DNA of 64,000 nucleotides from CAZADH01 sp964483805 (GTDB taxonomy: Bacteria > Muiribacteriota > Ozemobacteria > Ozemobacterales > Ozemobacteraceae), in assembly GCA_964483805.1 (NCBI GenBank), contig CAZADH010000006.1, forward strand, positions 3,042 through 67,041. Reading direction: 5' to 3'. Made by a program: the position numbers and the translations under genes. Position 1 is the stretch's first letter; each line of letters starts with the position of its first letter. This document shows positions 33,520 to 43,027 of the stretch, one piece after another. A model generated the notes under the pieces. It did no database searches. It was not told the origin of the DNA and was given only the letters and a program-made list of their open reading frames with translations.

Positions 33520-35124
33520 ATGTCCCGCTATGTCTTCGTCACCGGTGGCGTGTTGTCGTCTCTCGGCAAGGGCATCACCGCGTCCTCGCTGGGGTGTCTG
33601 CTCAAGGCCCGCGGGTTCCGGGTCACCATCATGAAGTGCGACCCGTATATCAACGTCGACCCGGGCACCATGAGCCCGTATCAGCATGGCGAGGTGTTCG
33701 TCACCGAGGATGGGGCCGAGACCGACCTCGATCTGGGTCACTACGAACGCTTCATCGACGCCAATCTGACCCGGCACAACAACATCACCACGGGTCAGGT
33801 CTATTCGCAGGTCATCACCAAGGAGCGCCGCGGCGACTACCTCGGCGCCACGGTGCAGGTCATTCCCCACGTCACGAACATGATCAAAGAGATGATCCAG
33901 CGCGCCGCCCGCATCAGCAACGCCGAAGTCACCATCGTGGAAGTCGGCGGCACCGTGGGCGACATCGAGGGCCAGCCGTATTTCGAGGCGATCCGCCAGT
34001 TGCGCAACGACGTGGGCCGGGCCCAGGTCTGTTTCGTGCACGTCACCTACATGCCCTTCAGCAAGAGCATCGGTGAGGTCAAGACCAAGCCGACGCAGCA
34101 CTCGGTGCGCGAGTTGCGGGCGATCGGCATTCATCCCGACCTGATCGTCTGCCGCGCCCCGTTTGCCCTCAGTGACGACGTAAAGAAAAAACTGTCACTC
34201 TTCTGCGACATCGATGCCGACCATGTGATCGACAACCTCGACGTGCCGACCTTGTATCAGGTCCCCCTGGCGCTCGAAGCGCAGGGACTGGCCGGCAAGG
34301 TCTGCAAGCGCCTGAGCCTGCCCGAACGGGAACCCGAACTGACCGCCTGGCGCGCGATGGTCGAGGCCTGCCTCGCCCCCAAATCCCGGCGCGCACGCAT
34401 CGCCATCGTCGGTAAATACACGCAGTTGCAGGACGCCTATCTATCGGTTCTCGAAGCGATTCTCCATGCCTCGATTCCGTCACCGGTGGGGCTCGACGTC
34501 GTCTGGGTCTCCTCGGAAGACCTCGAGTCGAAACCGGTCGAAGAGGTCATGGCCGGGATTCACGGTCTCATCGTCCCGGGCGGATTCGGCGAACGCGGCC
34601 TCGAGGGCAAGATCGCCGCCGTTCGCTATTGCCGCGAGAAGAAGTTGCCGTTCCTCGGCCTGTGCCTCGGGCTGCAGTGCGTCGTCATCGAGTACGCCCG
34701 CCATGTCGCTGGTCTGAACGACGCGCACTCGACCGAGATCGACCCGGCCACCCCACACCCGGTCGTCGATCTCATGCCGACGCAGAAAAACGTCGAGAAG
34801 GGCGGAACAATGCGGCTTGGCGCCTGGCCCTGCCGCATCGAACCCGGCACGTTGGCACACCGGCTCTATGGCGAACAACTCGTCTACGAGCGACACCGCC
34901 ACCGCTATGAGGTCAACAACGAGTATCGCGCCCGCCTCGCCAACCAGGGGCTGGTCATCTCCGGCACCAGTCCCGACCAACAACTGGTCGAACTGGTCGA
35001 ACTGCGCGATCACCCATTCTTCATCGCCACGCAGGCGCACCCTGAGTTCAAGTCGCGGCCGGGCAATGCCCATCCGCTGTTCGCCGGCCTGTTCAACGCT
35101 GCCGCCGATCTGGCGCAACGCTGA
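33520..35124 (+). CDS. pyrG: CTP synthase
   Basis: 534 residues, standard length, with an AGGAGG site. The amidoligase domain begins VFVTGGVLSSLGKGITASSL and includes SPYQHGEVFVTEDGAE. The C-terminal class-I glutamine amidotransferase domain has the nucleophile in GLCLGLQC and the His-Glu of HPEFKSRPGNAHPLF. It makes CTP from UTP and glutamine. Position between kdsB and kdsA, as in many Gram-negative genomes, fits CTP use by KdsB and the RfaE2 domain. Confidence 0.98.
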   Translation: MSRYVFVTGGVLSSLGKGITASSLGCLLKARGFRVTIMKCDPYINVDPGTMSPYQHGEVFVTEDGAETDLDLGHYERFIDANLTRHNNITTGQVYSQVITKERRGDYLGATVQVIPHVTNMIKEMIQRAARISNAEVTIVEVGGTVGDIEGQPYFEAIRQLRNDVGRAQVCFVHVTYMPFSKSIGEVKTKPTQHSVRELRAIGIHPDLIVCRAPFALSDDVKKKLSLFCDIDADHVIDNLDVPTLYQVPLALEAQGLAGKVCKRLSLPEREPELTAWRAMVEACLAPKSRRARIAIVGKYTQLQDAYLSVLEAILHASIPSPVGLDVVWVSSEDLESKPVEEVMAGIHGLIVPGGFGERGLEGKIAAVRYCREKKLPFLGLCLGLQCVVIEYARHVAGLNDAHSTEIDPATPHPVVDLMPTQKNVEKGGTMRLGAWPCRIEPGTLAHRLYGEQLVYERHRHRYEVNNEYRARLANQGLVISGTSPDQQLVELVELRDHPFFIATQAHPEFKSRPGNAHPLFAGLFNAAADLAQR

Positions 35125-35148
35125 AGCCCGGCGATCGAAAGGTCAACC

Positions 35149-35985
35149 ATGCGTCCGCGTTTCTCACTCAGACAATACCGGGGGTCGGCACCCCTGCTGG
35201 TCATCGCCGGCCCCTGCGTGCTCGAGTCACCCGACGAAGCCCGTGAAATCGCCCGTTTCTGCGCAGCGGCATGCGCGCAGCTCGGTCTGCCGTATGTTTT
35301 CAAGGCGAGTTTCGACAAGGCCAATCGCACCAGTGCCAGCGGTGGGCGCGGTCCCGGCCTCGATGGCGGGCTGGCGACGCTCGCCGCGGTCAAAGAACAG
35401 GTGCAGGTGCCAGTCCTCACCGACGTCCACACCGCAGAGCAGGCGGAGCCCGTCTCTCATATTGCTGATGTATTGCAAATTCCGGCGTTTCTCTGCCGCC
35501 AGACCGATCTCGTCGTCGCGGCGGCGCGTGCGGCCTCCGTGGTGGCGGTCAAGAAGGGGCAGTTCCTGTCACCCTGGGACACCCGCCACATTGCCGCCAA
35601 GGTCCGCGGCGCCAATCCCGCCTGCGAAGTCGTGCTGACCGAACGCGGAGCGAGTTTCGGCTACAACAATCTCGTCGTCGACATGCGCAGCTTTCCGGTC
35701 ATGAAGGAATGGGCCGACCTGGTGGTTTTCGACGCCACCCACTCGCTGCAACTGCCTGGCGCCGGCGCAGGGCGCACCGCGGGGCAACGGGAGTTCATCC
35801 CGCATCTCGCCCAGGCGGCGGTGGCCACCGGCGCGATCGACGGTATTTTCCTCGAGGTGCACCCGGAGCCGTCACGGTCACCGAGTGATGCCGACAATAT
35901 CCTGCCTCTGGCCGAGCTGCCGGCCTTGCTCGCGCGCTTGGTCGCCGTGGCCCGGGCAGTGGCCACCGCCGGCGCCCCCCGTTAA
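35149..35985 (+). CDS. kdsA: 3-deoxy-8-phosphooctulonate synthase
   Basis: 278 residues. LVIAGPCVLES, FKASFDKANRTSASGGRGPG, VPVLTDVHTAEQAEPV and FDATHSLQLPGAG are the diagnostic Kdo-8-phosphate synthase segments. It condenses phosphoenolpyruvate with arabinose-5-phosphate. It is followed at 9 bp by kdsD, which provides that sugar phosphate. Confidence 0.96.
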   Translation: MRPRFSLRQYRGSAPLLVIAGPCVLESPDEAREIARFCAAACAQLGLPYVFKASFDKANRTSASGGRGPGLDGGLATLAAVKEQVQVPVLTDVHTAEQAEPVSHIADVLQIPAFLCRQTDLVVAAARAASVVAVKKGQFLSPWDTRHIAAKVRGANPACEVVLTERGASFGYNNLVVDMRSFPVMKEWADLVVFDATHSLQLPGAGAGRTAGQREFIPHLAQAAVATGAIDGIFLEVHPEPSRSPSDADNILPLAELPALLARLVAVARAVATAGAPR

Positions 35986-35994
35986 GGCCCAACC

Positions 35995-36984
35995 ATGAGC
36001 AACCCCAGTGAGAAAACCTTGACCCCTGCTCAGATCATCGAGGTCGCCCGCGACGTTCTGCACGCCGAGGCCCGTTCGGTTGCGGCCGTCGCCGAGCGCC
36101 TCGATTCCCGCTTCGCGGCTGCGATCGCCCTGGTGCTCGAGAGCCACGGTCGCATCATCGTATCGGGAATGGGCAAATCCGGGTTGATCGGCCGCAAAAT
36201 CGCCTCGACCTTCAGCTCGACCGGAACGCCATCGTTTTTCCTGCACCCGGCCGAGGCACTGCACGGCGATCTGGGCATGGTGCGCGCCGAGGACGTCATG
36301 CTGCTGCTGTCGAACTCCGGTGAAACCGAAGAGATCATTCGTCTTATTCCGTATTTACGTCGTATTGGCAGCCGCGTGGTGGCCATCACCGGGCGCCTCG
36401 AGTCGAACCTCGGTCGTGCCGCCGACGTCACCCTCGATGCCGCCATCGACCGCGAAGCCTGCCCGCTGAACCTTGCCCCAACCAGTTCGACCACCGTCGC
36501 CCTTGCGCTGGGAGATGCCCTGGCGGTGGCCCTGTCGACGGCCCGCGGTTTCAAAGAGCGCGATTTTGCGCGCCTGCACCCTTCGGGCAGCCTGGGTCAA
36601 CGATTCATCAAGGTGCGCGACCTGATGCACGCCGGCGACGAACTACCGCTCGTGCGCGACCAGGTCCCGCTGCAAGAGGCACTCACCGTCATGTCGGCCA
36701 AGCGATTCGGGACGCTCTTTGTCACCGACGGAGCCCAACACCTGCTTGGCCTGGTCAGTGACGGCGATTTGCGCCGCTATCTGCAGAAGGCGGGCGGCAA
36801 CATTGGCGTCGCCGTCGGCACCATGATGACGCGCACCCCCACGCGCATCGCATCGAGCCAACTGGCCATGGCGGCCCTCAAAATCATGGAAGAGAAGTCC
36901 ATCACGGTGCTGCCCGTGGTCGATGATGACCGCGTCGTCGGGTTGCTCCACCTGCACGACATCTTGCGGTCGCGGGTTGTCTGA
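35995..36984 (+). CDS. kdsD: D-arabinose-5-phosphate isomerase
   Basis: 329 residues. A SIS domain (ESHGRIIVSGMGKSGLIGRK, LLLSNSGETEEIIRLIPYL) is followed by NLAPTSSTTVALALGDALAV and two CBS domains (about 210-329), the KpsF/GutQ/KdsD layout. It isomerises ribulose-5-phosphate. A conserved stretch carries an AT-rich islet (CTTATTCCGTATTTACGTC). Confidence 0.95.
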   Translation: MSNPSEKTLTPAQIIEVARDVLHAEARSVAAVAERLDSRFAAAIALVLESHGRIIVSGMGKSGLIGRKIASTFSSTGTPSFFLHPAEALHGDLGMVRAEDVMLLLSNSGETEEIIRLIPYLRRIGSRVVAITGRLESNLGRAADVTLDAAIDREACPLNLAPTSSTTVALALGDALAVALSTARGFKERDFARLHPSGSLGQRFIKVRDLMHAGDELPLVRDQVPLQEALTVMSAKRFGTLFVTDGAQHLLGLVSDGDLRRYLQKAGGNIGVAVGTMMTRTPTRIASSQLAMAALKIMEEKSITVLPVVDDDRVVGLLHLHDILRSRVV

Positions 36985-36986
36985 AT

Positions 36987-37577
36987 ATGCCGTCACGTTT
37001 ACGCCGTTCCGCCGCACCCAGACCGACCGACGTCGACCTGGCCGCCCGTTGTCAGCGCATCAAGCTGCTGCTGTTTGACTGCGACGGCGTGCTGACCGAC
37101 GGCTCGATCATCTACAGCGACACCGAGGAACTCAAGGCGTTTCACGCCCGCGACGGCATCGGCGCCGCCCTGGCCACACGCGCCGGCCTGCCGATCGGGT
37201 GCGTGACCGGGCGCTCGAGCAAAGCCCTGGCCCGGCGCGCCGGCGAGTTGAAATACGCGGTATTGCTGCAGGGCATCGCCGAGAAGCGAGCGGCCGTGGC
37301 GGCCGAACTCGCGACCCGGGGCCTCGCCTGGGAAGACCTCGCCTATGTCGGCGACGATCTCAATGACCTGCCGGTGTTGCTGCGCGCCGGATTGTCGTTG
37401 GCGCCCCGCGACGCCCATCCCGAAATCTGCGCCGTGGTGCACCACGTTCTCGCCTTCGACGGCGGACGGGGCGCGGTGCGCGACGCCATCGACCTGATTC
37501 TGCGCCACTCCGGGCGGTTGCAGGCGGCGCAAGACAGCTATCGACACGAGGGAACCGGACACGATGGCCGCAATTGA
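36987..37577 (+). CDS. kdsC: Kdo-8-phosphate phosphatase
   Basis: 196 residues, HAD family class C0: LLFDCDGVLTDG (nucleophile Asp), FHARDGIGAALATRAGL, VTGRSSKALARRA, and VGDDLNDLPVL. It removes the phosphate from Kdo-8-phosphate. It overlaps the acyltransferase gene by 14 bp. Confidence 0.94.
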   Translation: MPSRLRRSAAPRPTDVDLAARCQRIKLLLFDCDGVLTDGSIIYSDTEELKAFHARDGIGAALATRAGLPIGCVTGRSSKALARRAGELKYAVLLQGIAEKRAAVAAELATRGLAWEDLAYVGDDLNDLPVLLRAGLSLAPRDAHPEICAVVHHVLAFDGGRGAVRDAIDLILRHSGRLQAAQDSYRHEGTGHDGRN

Positions 37578-38502
37578 GCGATCGTTCACCGATCGCCTGA
37601 AAACCTGGCGCCGCGAACTGCGCACCGTGTTGGTGCGCGGCGTCGTTGCGCTCATCCGGAGGCAGCCCGCCACCGCGGTCCCGCGGCTGCGTCGCCTGCT
37701 GAGGCCGGCCTTGACCACCGTCTTCGCCCGCGAGATCGCCCGGGCCCGCGCCAATGTTCCCCGTGAGTTCGCGGCGAACGCCGATGCCGTGGTAGCCGGG
37801 ATGATCGACAACCAGGTCACCCACCTGCTCGAGGTCTTTCTGTTCGAAAGTCTAGCCCGCCATCACGGCCCCGAGCGCTTCATCCGCGTGCACGGGCGCC
37901 CGCATCTCGATGCCGCGCTGGCAGCGGGGCGGGGCGCCATCATCCTCGCGGCACACTTTGGCGGATGGGAACTCATCGGTTACTGGCTCGCGACCAACGG
38001 CTATCCGATTCACGCCCTGGCCCGCCCGCAAGCGGTCGATTCGATGACACGCTTCATGAACGGCTTCCGCGAAGAACGAGGCGTGCAGGTATTGATGAGC
38101 GACAGTCTGGCTGCGGCCGGCCGGGTACTGTCGGGCGGCGCCCTCGTCGGGCTTCTCGCCGACCTCGATGCCAAAGAACACGGCCTGCCCGCCCAGTTCT
38201 TCGGGCAAGCCGCCTCGTTCTACCCGTCGCCGGTTCTGCTGTCGATGCGGTATCGGGCCCCTCTGTTGCCGACATTCATCGAGCGGACACGCGACGGCAC
38301 CCATGAACTGCGCTTCGAGGAGCCCGTCCGCTGGGAAGCCGGCGAAACCCTGCCCGAGCGGGTGCAGAAGTATGCCTCGCGCTACGAGGCCGCCATCCGT
38401 CGGCGCCCCGATCACTGGGTGTGGTTTCACCAACGGTACGTCGGCGTCACCCGGCTCCACGCGCCCACTGCGGGCGCCAACGACCGGAGCGAATCCGCAT
38501 GA
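37564..38502 (+). CDS. lpxL: Lipid A acyltransferase (LpxL/HtrB-like)
   Basis: 312 residues. The acyltransferase motif HFGGWELIGYWLA carries the catalytic His; GGALVGLLADLDAKEHGLPA and RPDHWVWFHQRY are also typical of the LpxL/LpxM family. It adds a secondary acyl chain to Kdo-lipid A at the inner membrane. An N-terminal membrane anchor is weak or absent. It overlaps both neighbours, so the operon is tightly coupled. Confidence 0.9.
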   Translation: MAAIERSFTDRLKTWRRELRTVLVRGVVALIRRQPATAVPRLRRLLRPALTTVFAREIARARANVPREFAANADAVVAGMIDNQVTHLLEVFLFESLARHHGPERFIRVHGRPHLDAALAAGRGAIILAAHFGGWELIGYWLATNGYPIHALARPQAVDSMTRFMNGFREERGVQVLMSDSLAAAGRVLSGGALVGLLADLDAKEHGLPAQFFGQAASFYPSPVLLSMRYRAPLLPTFIERTRDGTHELRFEEPVRWEAGETLPERVQKYASRYEAAIRRRPDHWVWFHQRYVGVTRLHAPTAGANDRSESA

Positions 38503-39473
38503 ACCGCCTCTTTGCCAGTCCGCTCACCTGGGCCATCGTGTTGCTCATGTTTCTCACGTTCTTCTATTACGATCGCGATTTCGGCGAAGTGAAGACCAAA
38601 TACGTGAAGCAACGCATGCGACTCACCCGCGTTCACTTTTCGGAACTCGACGGTCCGTTCGAGTCGGTGCGCGTCTTTGCCGACCACGTCGACATGGACG
38701 ACAATCAGAGCAACATGTTAGCCTCTGGCGTCAAAGCCATTTTCTACGACCGCGACATCGCCACCCGAACCTCGTTGCTCGTCTCGCTGAATGCCGTAAA
38801 AAACCCCTTTGAAAGCCGGTTCTGGGGCAATGTGCGCCTGCGCTCGACCGATCTGGAGAAACTCGACTGCAATGAACTGCGTTACTTCCCGTCGCGCAAG
38901 GAGATCTTCACCCAGGACCCGGTTCGCATGGTGCGAGGCAACGCCATCATCACCGGGGTCGAGTTGCGCATGAACACCGAAACCAAGACGGGCACGCTCG
39001 ACCGCAACATTCGCATCGAGGTGTATCCGGCCTCGATGACCGCCACTGCCCCGGTGGCGGCTACCCGCCTGCCGGCCTGGGCGACCCCGCAGCATCAACG
39101 CGACCGCGTGGCTACGGCCACGGCGACCACGGCGACGGCGACTGCTTCGATGTCGGCGTCGATCGCGACCGGCACCATCGCGTCGGCCGTCGCGGTCGGC
39201 TCTCAGGCCATACTGGCGACAGTGACCGCACGACTGGCGACCTCGTCGCCCTTTGTGGGTTCCGCCACCGTGGCCGTTGCCTCGCCGCCAGTGGTTGCCA
39301 GTGCGCCGGCCGTGCCCCGCCCCTCCGGACCACCCGATCGTTGGGCCGGAATCCGCGTGTTCCCGCCTCTGCAACCCCAACTCGACCGTCCGCGACACCG
39401 CACACCCGCATCGGGCACCAGTCTCGCGTCGGGTACGGCACGCCCCTCAGGAGGTAAACCCCATGGCCGCTAA
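38499..39473 (+). CDS. lptC: LptC-like LPS export protein with Ala/Thr-rich tail
   Basis: 324 residues. An N-terminal anchor (SPLTWAIVLLMFLTFFYY) is followed by the periplasmic LptC-type fold (residues of about 50-180: VFADHVDMDDNQSNMLASGV, LRSTDLEKLDCNELRYFPS). From about 190 the protein is a low-complexity Ala/Thr/Ser/Pro segment (TATATTATATASMSASIATG), about 130 residues beyond a normal LptC. Assignment rests partly on its position before lptA and lptB. The stop overlaps the lptA start region by 11 bp. Confidence 0.8.
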   Translation: MNRLFASPLTWAIVLLMFLTFFYYDRDFGEVKTKYVKQRMRLTRVHFSELDGPFESVRVFADHVDMDDNQSNMLASGVKAIFYDRDIATRTSLLVSLNAVKNPFESRFWGNVRLRSTDLEKLDCNELRYFPSRKEIFTQDPVRMVRGNAIITGVELRMNTETKTGTLDRNIRIEVYPASMTATAPVAATRLPAWATPQHQRDRVATATATTATATASMSASIATGTIASAVAVGSQAILATVTARLATSSPFVGSATVAVASPPVVASAPAVPRPSGPPDRWAGIRVFPPLQPQLDRPRHRTPASGTSLASGTARPSGGKPHGR

Positions 39474-40695
39474 CCGCCAACACTGCCACCGCCTGTGCGT
39501 CGGCCTGGTTTTGTTGCTGGCCACCTTCTGCCTGGCCCCGCAACTGCTGGCTCTCACCACGATCCAGGCCGGCGACATGGAGATCACGAGCAAGTTGATG
39601 ACCATGCAAAACGGCATCTACGTCGCCCGCGGCGGCCTGACCGCAGTGCAAAAGGGCACGACGATGACCGCCGACCGCGGCGTCTATGACCGCAATATCG
39701 AAGTGGTCAAGGCCTTCGACCGCGTGGTGGTGAAGCAACCCGACTCCACGCTGCACTGCGATTACCTCGAAGCCTACGTCAAAGAAGACCGCATGCTGGC
39801 CCAGGGCAATCCGCGTCTGGAACGCATCGTGGTGCGCCAGAGCAAAGACGACCAGAGCGGTGAACTGCGCAACCGCAAAACCCGCGTCATCCTCACCTGC
39901 AACGAAGTCGAAGGATTCAACAAAGAGAACCGCTTTCTGGCCAAGGGCAACGTGCACGTGATCGAAGTCGCCTACCGTCAGGGTGAGACCGAAGAAGAGG
40001 CCAAGGCCGCCGAGAAAGACCCGCTCTCCGATCTGACCTGCGAGAGCCTCGAGATCTTCTCGGCCGAAGACAAGGCGATTGCGCGCAACAAGGTCATCAT
40101 CCTGACCAAGACGTTGCGGGCCACCGGCGACAAAGCCATCTATCTCGACCGCGAGAATCGCCTGATCATCGTTGGCCACGCGCATGCCTGGCAAACCAGC
40201 AAAGAAACCCCCGACGCCCAGGAACAAGTGAGCGAGATCTACGCCAAGAAGATCATCTACTATCCCAACGAAGACCGGTCGATCGCCGTCGGGGAGGTGC
40301 ATGCCACCGTTTATCCCAAGGGTTCCAGCGGGCGCGACGACAAAGACAGCAAAAAGAAGAAGAAAAAGAAGGGCGAAGGGGAGGAAGGAGCCGATGCCGA
40401 CGGGCCGCCCGGAGCGCGCGGCGCCAAAGGCGGCGCCGAGGGCGAGGGAGCGGCCGAGAGTGGCGACGGCACCGGATCCCCGGCCGAAGGCCAGGATCTG
40501 AATGAGGAATCCGACGCGACCACGCCCACGACCGACCGTTTCCGCCCGCCCCCTTCAGCCGGCGCCAGCAGCGACGACCGCCCCGGCAACCGTGGCTCGA
40601 CTACTCCCGACGATCTCCCTCCCGGGGATTACACACCCATCGGCGGCGAATCGGGACCGGTCAACGTTCCCGCCAACCCAGAGGATACCCTGTAA
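39463..40695 (+). CDS. lptA: LptA-like periplasmic LPS-transport protein, extended
   Basis: 410 residues from the ATG at 39463, preceded by CAGGAGGTAA. A signal peptide (LVLLLATFCLAPQLLA) is followed by repeated beta-jellyroll strands of OstA type (QAGDMEITSKLMTMQNGIYV, TMTADRGVYDRN, LHCDYLEAYVK, LTCESLEIFSAEDKAIARN). LptA bridges the periplasm for LPS. The last about 120 residues are low complexity (KKKKKKKGEGEEGADADG, then Gly/Pro/Asp-rich), which is unusual. Confidence 0.85.
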   Translation: MAANRQHCHRLCVGLVLLLATFCLAPQLLALTTIQAGDMEITSKLMTMQNGIYVARGGLTAVQKGTTMTADRGVYDRNIEVVKAFDRVVVKQPDSTLHCDYLEAYVKEDRMLAQGNPRLERIVVRQSKDDQSGELRNRKTRVILTCNEVEGFNKENRFLAKGNVHVIEVAYRQGETEEEAKAAEKDPLSDLTCESLEIFSAEDKAIARNKVIILTKTLRATGDKAIYLDRENRLIIVGHAHAWQTSKETPDAQEQVSEIYAKKIIYYPNEDRSIAVGEVHATVYPKGSSGRDDKDSKKKKKKKGEGEEGADADGPPGARGAKGGAEGEGAAESGDGTGSPAEGQDLNEESDATTPTTDRFRPPPSAGASSDDRPGNRGSTTPDDLPPGDYTPIGGESGPVNVPANPEDTL

Positions 40696-40759
40696 TGCAT
40701 TGTCAATACATCGCATGTCACAGTACCACAGGCCGACCCGGCCGCAAGGGGGCACGGTT

Positions 40760-41578
40760 ATGGGCGTGAACCCAAGCGACGCCGGTACCGTCAAGACCGC
40801 GGCGACCGCGGGCGAACCACCCCAGAAACAGGTCGTCGACGAGATTCGCGCCGAAGCCGTTTGCAAGACCTACAACCGCCGCAAGGTCGTCGACCAGGCT
40901 TCGGTCGACATCAAGAAGGGCGAGGTCGTCGGCCTGCTGGGTCCCAACGGCGCAGGCAAGACCACGACGTTTTATATGGTGGTCGGCCTGATTCGCCCCG
41001 ACTCGGGGCGGGTTCTCTTCAACAATCGCGACATCACCCACGTGCCCATGTACCAACGGGCACGGCTCGGCATCGGCTACCTCGCCCAGGAGGCCTCGGT
41101 CTTTCGCAACCTGTCGGTGCGCGACAATATCTGGCTCGTGCTCGAGCACCTGCCCCTGACCGATGCCGAGCGCAACGACCGCCTCGATCGCCTCGTCACC
41201 GAACTGGGCATCACCCACATCCTCGACAGCATGGGCTACGCACTCAGCGGCGGCGAACGACGGCGCGTCGAAATCGCCCGGGCGCTGGCCACTGAACCTT
41301 CGTTCATCCTGCTCGACGAGCCGTTCGCCGGCGTCGACCCGATCGCCGTGCAAGACATTCAATCGATCATCGTGCAACTGCAGCGCAAGGGTCTCGGCTT
41401 GCTCATCACCGATCACAACGTCCGCGAGACGCTCGCCATCGTCGATCGGGCCTACATCATGAACCTGGGGCACATTCTCGTCTCGGGGACCGCGGCCTTC
41501 GTCGCCGAAGACGAGACAGCACGCAAGTTCTATCTCGGCGACCGCTTTCAGCTCGACCAGATCGAGAAGAATCTGTAG
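40760..41578 (+). CDS. lptB: LPS export ABC transporter ATPase
   Basis: 272 residues from the ATG at 40760; an ATG at 40711 could extend it. Walker A is GPNGAGKTTT, the signature is LSGGERRRVEIARAL, Walker B is FILLDEPFAGVDPIAV and the H-loop DHNVRETL, all as in LptB. It powers LPS extraction with LptFG, which are not in the window. An AT-rich islet sits in the gap before the gene and another after it. Confidence 0.95.
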   Translation: MGVNPSDAGTVKTAATAGEPPQKQVVDEIRAEAVCKTYNRRKVVDQASVDIKKGEVVGLLGPNGAGKTTTFYMVVGLIRPDSGRVLFNNRDITHVPMYQRARLGIGYLAQEASVFRNLSVRDNIWLVLEHLPLTDAERNDRLDRLVTELGITHILDSMGYALSGGERRRVEIARALATEPSFILLDEPFAGVDPIAVQDIQSIIVQLQRKGLGLLITDHNVRETLAIVDRAYIMNLGHILVSGTAAFVAEDETARKFYLGDRFQLDQIEKNL

Positions 41579-41725
41579 TGTATTGTATGCACACCATGAA
41601 CACATTTTGCGCGCGCATGCGGGCACTGCCGGGGGGTATCCAGCAACCTCAGCAGGCGATCGGCACCGCACGGCACCGCGTCACCAGGCCAGCGTGAGCA
41701 CCCGCAAGCAACGAGGTCTCGCCGC

Positions 41726-42745
41726 ATGATGCAGGTTCTCGTCCTGCTGTTCATCAGCGGTTTGATCGCCTGGCTCGGCGACACGCTCGGCACGCGTATC
41801 GGCAAGAAGCGCCTGAGCATTTTCGGCCTGCGACCGAAGGTCACCGCCTTTCTTCTGACCATCAGCACCGGCGTGGCGATCACACTCCTGACCCTGGCGT
41901 TCTCGGCCATGTTGTCCGAGAATGTGAAGATCGCGCTGTTTTCGGTGCAGGAACTGCAGACCGAGCGCCAACGGCTGGCCTCCGACGTCGTCTCGCTCCG
42001 CCAGGAGCGGGCCCGCATGGCTTCCGAGGTCGCCTTTCTGGCCGAGCGGGTGCGGGTCAAAGGCAGCGAACTGGTGGTGTTTCGCCGCGAAGAAATCATC
42101 ATGCTGCGCATTGTGCCGGCCTCGGCGCCCACCGAGATCATCAAGAACGAGCTGCAGGAGTTTGTCCGCCGGTTGGCCGATTTGGCACAGAGCAAGGGAC
42201 TGCAGGTGGAGTCCTCATCGCTTCTGCAGCCCGAGAACCGCGAACAACTCGACCGCCTGGTCAGCCACCTGGCCGGCGCCCCCGAAGAGATGGTCATCGC
42301 TGCCGTGGCCAAAGAGAACATCAGTGTGGGCGAATCCCTGGGCCAGGTCGGCTTTCTCGTTCGCCCGAACAAACAGATCTTCACGGCTGGCCAGGTTATC
42401 GCGAACACCCTGATCGATGGTGGCGCCGACCGATCGGTCATCGCCCGCGAGTTGCTCGGTTTCATGGACGAGATCAATCACGAGGTGGTACGAGCGGGCA
42501 TGATCGAGAACCCTTTTACCAAGAGGTTCGGCGACCTGACGTCCGATTCTGCCATGTCGTTGTTCGACATGGTCAACAGCATCAGCAGACTCCAGCGCCG
42601 GATTCAGGTCGAGGCAGTGGTTGGCAGCGACACCACGGTGGTCGGCCCCCTCAACGTCAAGTTCCGGCTCAACGAAGAGTCCGAGGACCCCGGCGCTTCG
42701 GGATCGGCCGGCCTCGACCTGCCCAACACGCCCCCCGGTCGCTGA
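41726..42745 (+). CDS. DUF3084-type inner-membrane protein
   Basis: 339 residues. Two N-terminal membrane segments (VLVLLFISGLIAWLGDTLGT and FLLTISTGVAITLLTLAFSA) enclose KKRLSIFGLRPK, a DUF3084 hallmark. A coiled coil (QELQTERQRLASDVVSLRQE) and a soluble domain follow. Function is unknown in the family. It closes the LPS operon. Confidence 0.8.
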   Translation: MMQVLVLLFISGLIAWLGDTLGTRIGKKRLSIFGLRPKVTAFLLTISTGVAITLLTLAFSAMLSENVKIALFSVQELQTERQRLASDVVSLRQERARMASEVAFLAERVRVKGSELVVFRREEIIMLRIVPASAPTEIIKNELQEFVRRLADLAQSKGLQVESSSLLQPENREQLDRLVSHLAGAPEEMVIAAVAKENISVGESLGQVGFLVRPNKQIFTAGQVIANTLIDGGADRSVIARELLGFMDEINHEVVRAGMIENPFTKRFGDLTSDSAMSLFDMVNSISRLQRRIQVEAVVGSDTTVVGPLNVKFRLNEESEDPGASGSAGLDLPNTPPGR

Positions 42746-42970
42746 CCTGCGCCGCGCCACCCGGCGCGATCTCCGGCCTCGGTCATCGCACCGGCGAGCC
42801 TGCCCCGATCACCACGAAGCAGCTCCGCCCGGCGGGCGACCACTTCCCAGGGGCAAACGGGACGCGCTGCCTGGGTTTGTTAAACTCACCGCACGTTCGT
42901 CTCGTGTATTGCTGCCAGTTTCCTCGTCCTGCGTGTGCTGCGACAGCAGCGGTTCTGGCAGAAATGACAC

Positions 42971-43001
42971 AACCGCCGCAGTCGGGTCGACTGCGGCGGT
43001 T
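42971..43001. terminator. Bidirectional terminator between LPS operon and fecR-like gene
   Basis: AACCGCCGCAGTC pairs with GACTGCGGCGGTT in a perfect hairpin; T-rich on the minus side only weakly. It lies between two converging transcription units. The rest of 42746-43027 has no gene. Confidence 0.75.
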
Positions 43002-43027
43002 GCGAAAGAACTGTATTTACAGATTAT

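Noticed and set aside
32620..34134. 504-codon minus-strand frame over kdsB and pyrG
   Set aside because: It is antisense to two clearly identified genes and has no similarity of its own.
39100..39200. Frameshift in the Ala/Thr-rich tail of lptC
   Set aside because: The frame stays open to a stop that overlaps lptA in the same way as other operon genes, so no shift needs to be assumed.
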